Origin: Planktomarina sp.
Lineage (GTDB): Bacteria > Pseudomonadota > Alphaproteobacteria > Rhodobacterales > Rhodobacteraceae
Length of the DNA: 9,013 nucleotides
Assembly: GCA_022425445.1 (NCBI GenBank)
Contig: JAKMFM010000043.1
Location: 1-9,013, forward strand
Direction: 5' to 3'
Below, one piece after another: positions 6,093 to 9,013 of the stretch. The notes under the pieces are model-generated. The model saw only the letters and a list, made by a program, of their open reading frames with translations. It searched no databases and was not told the origin of the DNA. Position 1 is the stretch's first letter. The number at the start of each line of letters is the position of its first letter. The translations under genes were made by a program, and so were the position numbers.

Positions 6093-6686
6093 ATGAGCAA
6101 TAGCAGCAAAGATCTGGAACATTTGATCGAACTGATGGCCAAGCTGCCGGGACTTGGGCCGCGTTCCGCGCGTCGTGCTGTTTTGCATATGATCAAAAAA
6201 CGGGCCTTGTTGATGACGCCTTTGGCCGATGTCTTGGCTGAAGTGGCTGTGACCGTTCGCGAATGTTTGAATTGCGGCAATATCGGCACGGCCGATACAT
6301 GCGACATTTGCCAAAACCCCAAACGCGAAAATGGTGAGATTTGTGTGGTGGAAGAAGTCTCAGACCTCTGGGCCATGGAACGCAGCCATATGTTCAAGGG
6401 CCGCTATCATGTGCTGGGCGGAACTCTCTCGGCACTCGATGCCATTGGTCCGGATGAGCTGCGCATTCCCCGGCTCTTGCGACGCGTCCGCGATGAGAAT
6501 GTCTCTGAGGTGATTTTAGCACTTAATGCCACGATCGATGGACAAACCACCGCGCATTATATCGCCGATCAACTGGGCGATGTGCGCGTCTCAACCCTCG
6601 CTCAAGGTGTGCCGATTGGCGGCGAGCTTGACTATCTGGATGATGGGACGATCACAGCTGCCTTGCGGGCCCGCAAAACGCTTTAA
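6093..6686 (+). CDS. recR: Recombination mediator protein RecR
   Basis: RecR acts with RecO (and RecF) to load RecA onto SSB-coated single-stranded DNA at gaps. The 197-residue protein has the complete domain set: an N-terminal helix-hairpin-helix with KLPGLGPRSARRAVLHMIKK (17-36); a four-cysteine zinc finger (Cys58, Cys61, Cys70, Cys73); a Toprim domain (about 81-175, beginning ICVVEEVSDLWAMER and including LNATIDGQTTAHYI); and the C-terminal segment GVPIGGELDYLDDGTITAAL. Length equals the family norm. The ribosome binding site is weak (TAGG about 8 bases upstream), which fits translation following from ybaB 16 bases before. Transcription should end at the hairpin at 6711-6732. Confidence 0.97.
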   Translation: MSNSSKDLEHLIELMAKLPGLGPRSARRAVLHMIKKRALLMTPLADVLAEVAVTVRECLNCGNIGTADTCDICQNPKRENGEICVVEEVSDLWAMERSHMFKGRYHVLGGTLSALDAIGPDELRIPRLLRRVRDENVSEVILALNATIDGQTTAHYIADQLGDVRVSTLAQGVPIGGELDYLDDGTITAALRARKTL

Positions 6687-6710
6687 GCGCAAATTCCGTT
6701 TGCACAAAAA

Positions 6711-6732
6711 AAAGGCGGCCGAAGCCGCCTTT
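6711..6732. terminator. Bidirectional intrinsic terminator between recR and the TrcR-type gene
   Basis: A perfect 9-bp stem (AAAGGCGGC / GCCGCCTTT) encloses a 4-base loop between two convergent genes. Read on the minus strand it is GGCGGC-TTCG-GCCGCC followed by eight T, that is, an extra-stable C(UUCG)G tetraloop with a full U tract: a textbook terminator 27 bases after the minus-strand stop codon. Read on the plus strand the loop is CGAA and the tail TTTAATAATTT, weaker but adequate for recR, 25 bases after its stop codon. Confidence 0.9.
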
Positions 6733-6758
6733 AATAATTTGCATTTATGTCTTGCAGC

Positions 6759-7514
6759 TCAACCGGGCTGCTCTTCACCGTTGCCACTTGGCAGATTGAA
6801 GAAACTGTCGGCATCCAACAAATCGCCATGCTGATGCTCGTCCTCTTCCTCCTCGGGCGCATCAGCCAGGGTGAAGGTTTCAAGACCAGAAATAGCGGCT
6901 GGAATGCGCGGCTCTTCGGGCATACCAAGGCTTTGCACAGTGCTGACCAGGCGGCGGCGCTCGTCGTCGGACATCGCCTCGCCGTCGCGCAATTTTTTGG
7001 CATTTGCCTTTTGCACCAAAGCATCCAGCTCTGATTGCTTACACAGGCCCAAGGCGACCGGATCAATCGGGTTGATGTTTGTGATGTTCCAGTGGGTCCG
7101 CTCACGGATGGCTTGAATGGTCGGCTTGGTGGTCCCGACCAGTTTCGATATTTGACCATCAGAGAGCTCCGGGTGAAATTTAACCAACCAGAGGATCGAA
7201 GCCGGGCGGTCTTGACGCTTGGACAGCGGCGTATAGCGCGGACCACGACGTTTTTCTTCACCCACGGCAGCGGCATAAAACTTCAACGACAGCTTATGCT
7301 TTGGATCGGCCTGCGCTTTGTCTAGCTCTTCTTGGGTCAACTGATTGTTAGCAATTGGATCGAAGCCCTTTACGCCAGCCGCCACATCTCCATCGGCAAT
7401 GCCTTGAATTTCAAGCTCATGCATTTCAACAAAGTCAGCAATCTGTTTAAAGCTGAGAGTTGTATTGTCCACCAGCCAAACTGCGGTGGCTTTTGCCATA
7501 ATCGGTTTTGCCAT
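6759..7514 (-). CDS. trcR: DUF1013 family DNA-binding regulator (TrcR-type)
   Basis: This 251-residue protein belongs to the alphaproteobacterial DUF1013 family, named TrcR in current annotation as a cell-cycle transcriptional regulator; I rely on memory for that name. Two helix-turn-helix-like segments are visible: TTLSFKQIADFVEMHELEIQ (18-37) and, more clearly, LSDGQISKLVGTTKPTIQAI (117-136), preceded by RPASILWLVKFHPE. Between them is a basic stretch (KRRGPRYTPLSKRQDR, 88-103). The C-terminus is very acidic (EEEEDEHQHGD, 221-231) and probably disordered. I chose the ATG at 7514 because GGAGG lies 5 bases upstream; the in-frame ATG at 7526 overlaps that site and has none of its own. The gene ends at a strong terminator. 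A role in cell-cycle transcription is inferred from the family. Confidence 0.85.
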   Translation of the reverse strand: MAKPIMAKATAVWLVDNTTLSFKQIADFVEMHELEIQGIADGDVAAGVKGFDPIANNQLTQEELDKAQADPKHKLSLKFYAAAVGEEKRRGPRYTPLSKRQDRPASILWLVKFHPELSDGQISKLVGTTKPTIQAIRERTHWNITNINPIDPVALGLCKQSELDALVQKANAKKLRDGEAMSDDERRRLVSTVQSLGMPEEPRIPAAISGLETFTLADAPEEEEDEHQHGDLLDADSFFNLPSGNGEEQPG

Positions 7515-7519
7515 CTCGG

Positions 7520-7524
7520 CCTCC
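7520..7524 (-). promoter_or_regulatory. Ribosome binding site fixing the TrcR-type start
   Basis: GGAGG lies 5 bases before the ATG at 7514 and overlaps the alternative ATG at 7526, so it supports the shorter product. Confidence 0.8.
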
Positions 7525-7526
7525 AT

Positions 7527-7707
7527 CCTAAACTTTTAATTCCAGACATATCTCTCTTGACGCCTCGCGGCGGTCCCGGGTTTTGGCGGGACGAGTTACC
7601 ATGTTTGGGAAACTTGGCTGGTGTATAATCCCTTGCGCAGGAAAGGGAAAGCCCCCGCGCGACCGTCAGCATTTATTTCTGATCCAAAGGCCAAGGTTCA
7701 AGGTGAG
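7527..7707. other. Intergenic region between the quinone oxidoreductase and the TrcR-type gene
   Basis: No gene is supported in these 181 bases. They contain a hairpin with a 6-bp perfect stem GTCCCG/CGGGAC (7573-7592, loop of 8), a perfect TATAAT (7624-7629, plus strand, no good -35), and right after it a 5-bp CCCTT/AAGGG hairpin (7630-7647). The promoter of the TrcR-type gene may lie here, but no minus-strand -35/-10 pair is convincing; nor is a terminator for the oxidoreductase. Confidence 0.5.
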
Positions 7708-8685
7708 TCAAATTTCCAGAACAATCTTACCTATGTGCTGACTGGCTTCCATGTGCGCATGGGCCTGACGGGCCTCTACCAAGGGGAATGTACTGTCCAA
7801 AATAGGCGCAATGCGGCCGACCGCCAGATGCGGCCAAACCTCATTATGCAACTCCTGCGCTATTTTAGCCTTCGCCAAATCGCTTTGTGGTCGCAGGGTC
7901 GAGCCGGTCAACGTCAATCGACGCGTCATCATTTGCACCAAATTAAGCTCCATTTTCGGACCTTGCAAAAAGGCAATTTGCACCAAACGCCCATCATCCG
8001 CTAAGGCTTTGAGATTGCGTTGGATATAGGACCCCCCGACCATGTCGAGAATAAGGTTCACGCCCTTATATGCCTTAAGCACATCCTCGAAGACCTCATG
8101 ACGGTAATTTATCGCCCGCTCGGCCCCAAGGTCCTTGCACGCTTGGCATTTTGCCTCTGATCCAGCGGTCGCAAAAACCCTTGCCCCGAATAAATGCGCC
8201 AATTGAATCGCCGTTGTTCCGATACCTGATGATCCCCCATGCACGAGAAATTTTTCCCCAGCCTGCAATGCGCCGCGCTGAAAGACATTGGAATAGACGG
8301 TGAAATAGGTCTCCGGCAGGCAGGCGGCTTGCTTCAAGCTCAACCCCCGCGGAACGGGGAGGCAATGGCTGGCAGATGTAACGGCAAATTCCGCGTAACC
8401 GCCACCTGGCAATAGCGCACAAACCTCATCACCGACGGCCCATTCGGTGACGCCCGCGCCGACTTCGGCAATGATCCCAGCCCCTTCAAGCCCTGGCAGA
8501 TCGCTGGCACCTGCGGGTGGATTATAAAGCCCTGCACGCTGTAGCGCATCCGGGCGATTGACCCCAGCATAGGCCAAGGCGATCACCACCTGCCCATGTC
8601 CGGCGCGCGGGCGAGGGCGTGTGGTCGCTTGCAACACATCTGGATCGCCAGGCGCCGTTATTTCTACTGCCGTCATTTGGGACAT
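7708..8685 (-). CDS. NAD(P)H:quinone oxidoreductase, zinc-independent MDR family
   Basis: This 325-residue protein belongs to the medium-chain dehydrogenase/reductase superfamily, in the quinone oxidoreductase (QOR/PIG3-like) branch that reduces quinones with NAD(P)H. The N-terminal GroES-like domain carries AYAGVNRPDALQRAGLY (38-54) and the PGLEGAGIIAEVG block (64-76). The Rossmann domain has the nucleotide-binding motif HGGSSGIGTTAIQLA (149-163). The cysteine and histidine ligands that bind zinc in alcohol dehydrogenases are not in place, as expected for this branch. I chose the ATG at 8685 because AAGGAGG lies 6 bases upstream; an upstream TTG at 8703 is inside that site's leader and unsupported. 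The COQ9-type gene ends 27 bases upstream on the same strand, suggesting an operon. The physiological substrate is unknown. Confidence 0.92.
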   Translation of the reverse strand: MSQMTAVEITAPGDPDVLQATTRPRPRAGHGQVVIALAYAGVNRPDALQRAGLYNPPAGASDLPGLEGAGIIAEVGAGVTEWAVGDEVCALLPGGGYAEFAVTSASHCLPVPRGLSLKQAACLPETYFTVYSNVFQRGALQAGEKFLVHGGSSGIGTTAIQLAHLFGARVFATAGSEAKCQACKDLGAERAINYRHEVFEDVLKAYKGVNLILDMVGGSYIQRNLKALADDGRLVQIAFLQGPKMELNLVQMMTRRLTLTGSTLRPQSDLAKAKIAQELHNEVWPHLAVGRIAPILDSTFPLVEARQAHAHMEASQHIGKIVLEI

Positions 8686-8691
8686 GTCAGC

Positions 8692-8698
8692 CCTCCTT
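8692..8698 (-). promoter_or_regulatory. Ribosome binding site fixing the quinone oxidoreductase start
   Basis: AAGGAGG, a near-perfect complement to the 16S rRNA tail, lies 6 bases before the ATG at 8685, in the 27-base gap after the COQ9-type gene. It rules against the upstream TTG at 8703. Confidence 0.85.
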
Positions 8699-8712
8699 CG
8701 CAAACATCCAGA

Positions 8713-9013
8713 TTAAAATTTAGGCGCACGGCCTGGTAAATCGTCCCGAGTTTGGGGAGCTTTGATCTTCCCGAGAAGCCAAAGCGGCCCCGCCAAAGCG
8801 GCCGTCAGGGGTTTGTTGCCGCGAATCTTTGCCTTGGCAATTTCGATTTGCATGACATTTTCAATGCGCCGCTCCAAAAATTCCCAGGTCGCCGCATGAC
8901 CTGGGCTCTCATCACCCAACCAAAACAAGACCGTCGCACCATAGACAGCACTTAAGGTTGCGCGCTTTGAATACCAATTCACATCACGCGAACCGTCTGA
9001 CAAAGCATCCCAG
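8713..9013 (-). CDS. COQ9 family protein (partial, C-terminal 99 residues)
   Basis: The 5' end lies beyond the window; the frame stays open to the last base, reading WDALSDGSRDVNWYSKRATL at the edge. The segment that follows, SAVYGATVLFWLGDESPGH and then TWEFLERRIENVMQIEIAKAK, matches the C-terminal COQ9 domain. COQ9 is a lipid-binding accessory protein of ubiquinone biosynthesis that presents the intermediate to COQ7 in eukaryotes; alphaproteobacterial members are homologous, but their role is less established. The lone TTG at 9003 is not the true start, because family sequence continues upstream of it. The quinone oxidoreductase follows after 27 bases, consistent with a shared quinone theme. 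Confidence 0.88.
   Translation of the reverse strand, partial: WDALSDGSRDVNWYSKRATLSAVYGATVLFWLGDESPGHAATWEFLERRIENVMQIEIAKAKIRGNKPLTAALAGPLWLLGKIKAPQTRDDLPGRAPKF

Noticed and set aside
6731..7276. Minus-strand open frame of 181 codons overlapping the TrcR-type gene
   Set aside because: It is an alternative frame of that gene and runs into the terminator; only the other frame gives the family sequence and has GGAGG before its start.
7686..7702. AAGG-type short direct repeats (AAGGCCAAGGTTCAAGG)
   Set aside because: Three copies of a 4-base unit with uneven spacing are not distinguishable from chance.

Overview
This window looks like a stretch of conserved chromosome from an alphaproteobacterium of the Rhodobacterales (Roseobacter group). 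The grounds are the gene families and their order: a membrane-anchored cytochrome cy next to prephenate dehydratase; 4.5S RNA - dnaX - ybaB - recR; a DUF1013/TrcR-type regulator, which is an alphaproteobacterial family; and a COQ9-type protein beside a quinone oxidoreductase. Placement below order level is not supported from sequence alone. I see no phage, transposon, CRISPR or other foreign island. All identifications come from reading motifs by eye, without a database search.

Layout. (1) Bases 1-1138, minus strand: the first 137 codons of a YejA-type periplasmic peptide-binding protein, a 204-bp intergenic stretch with two hairpins and a 14-bp palindrome, then a cytochrome cy gene. (2) 1258-2088, plus strand: prephenate dehydratase, divergent from the cytochrome. 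(3) 2085-3589, minus strand: nudC followed by a broken SRPBCC-family gene, whose stop codon overlaps that of pheA tail to tail. (4) 3677-6686, plus strand: the small SRP RNA, dnaX, ybaB/ebfC and recR, closed by a strong bidirectional terminator shared with (5). (5) 6759-9013, minus strand: a COQ9-type gene (cut by the window end) and a quinone oxidoreductase 27 bases apart, then a 193-base gap and the TrcR-type regulator. No gene-free stretch exceeds 300 bases.

How the genes relate. dnaX, ybaB and recR form a compact replication/repair transcription unit preceded by the SRP RNA. COQ9 and the zinc-independent quinone oxidoreductase share a quinone theme and look like one operon. Cytochrome cy carries electrons from the cytochrome bc1 complex to a terminal oxidase or reaction centre.

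No undescribed biological system stands out. The most notable observation is the SRPBCC gene: its second half is an intact open frame, but its first half lies in another frame separated by a six-G run, and the codon where ATG is expected, behind a well-placed ribosome binding site, is ATA. Two independent lesions suggest a decaying gene. However, the G run sits in a canonical -1 slippage arrangement that would restore the frame, so sequencing error or slippage must also be considered.
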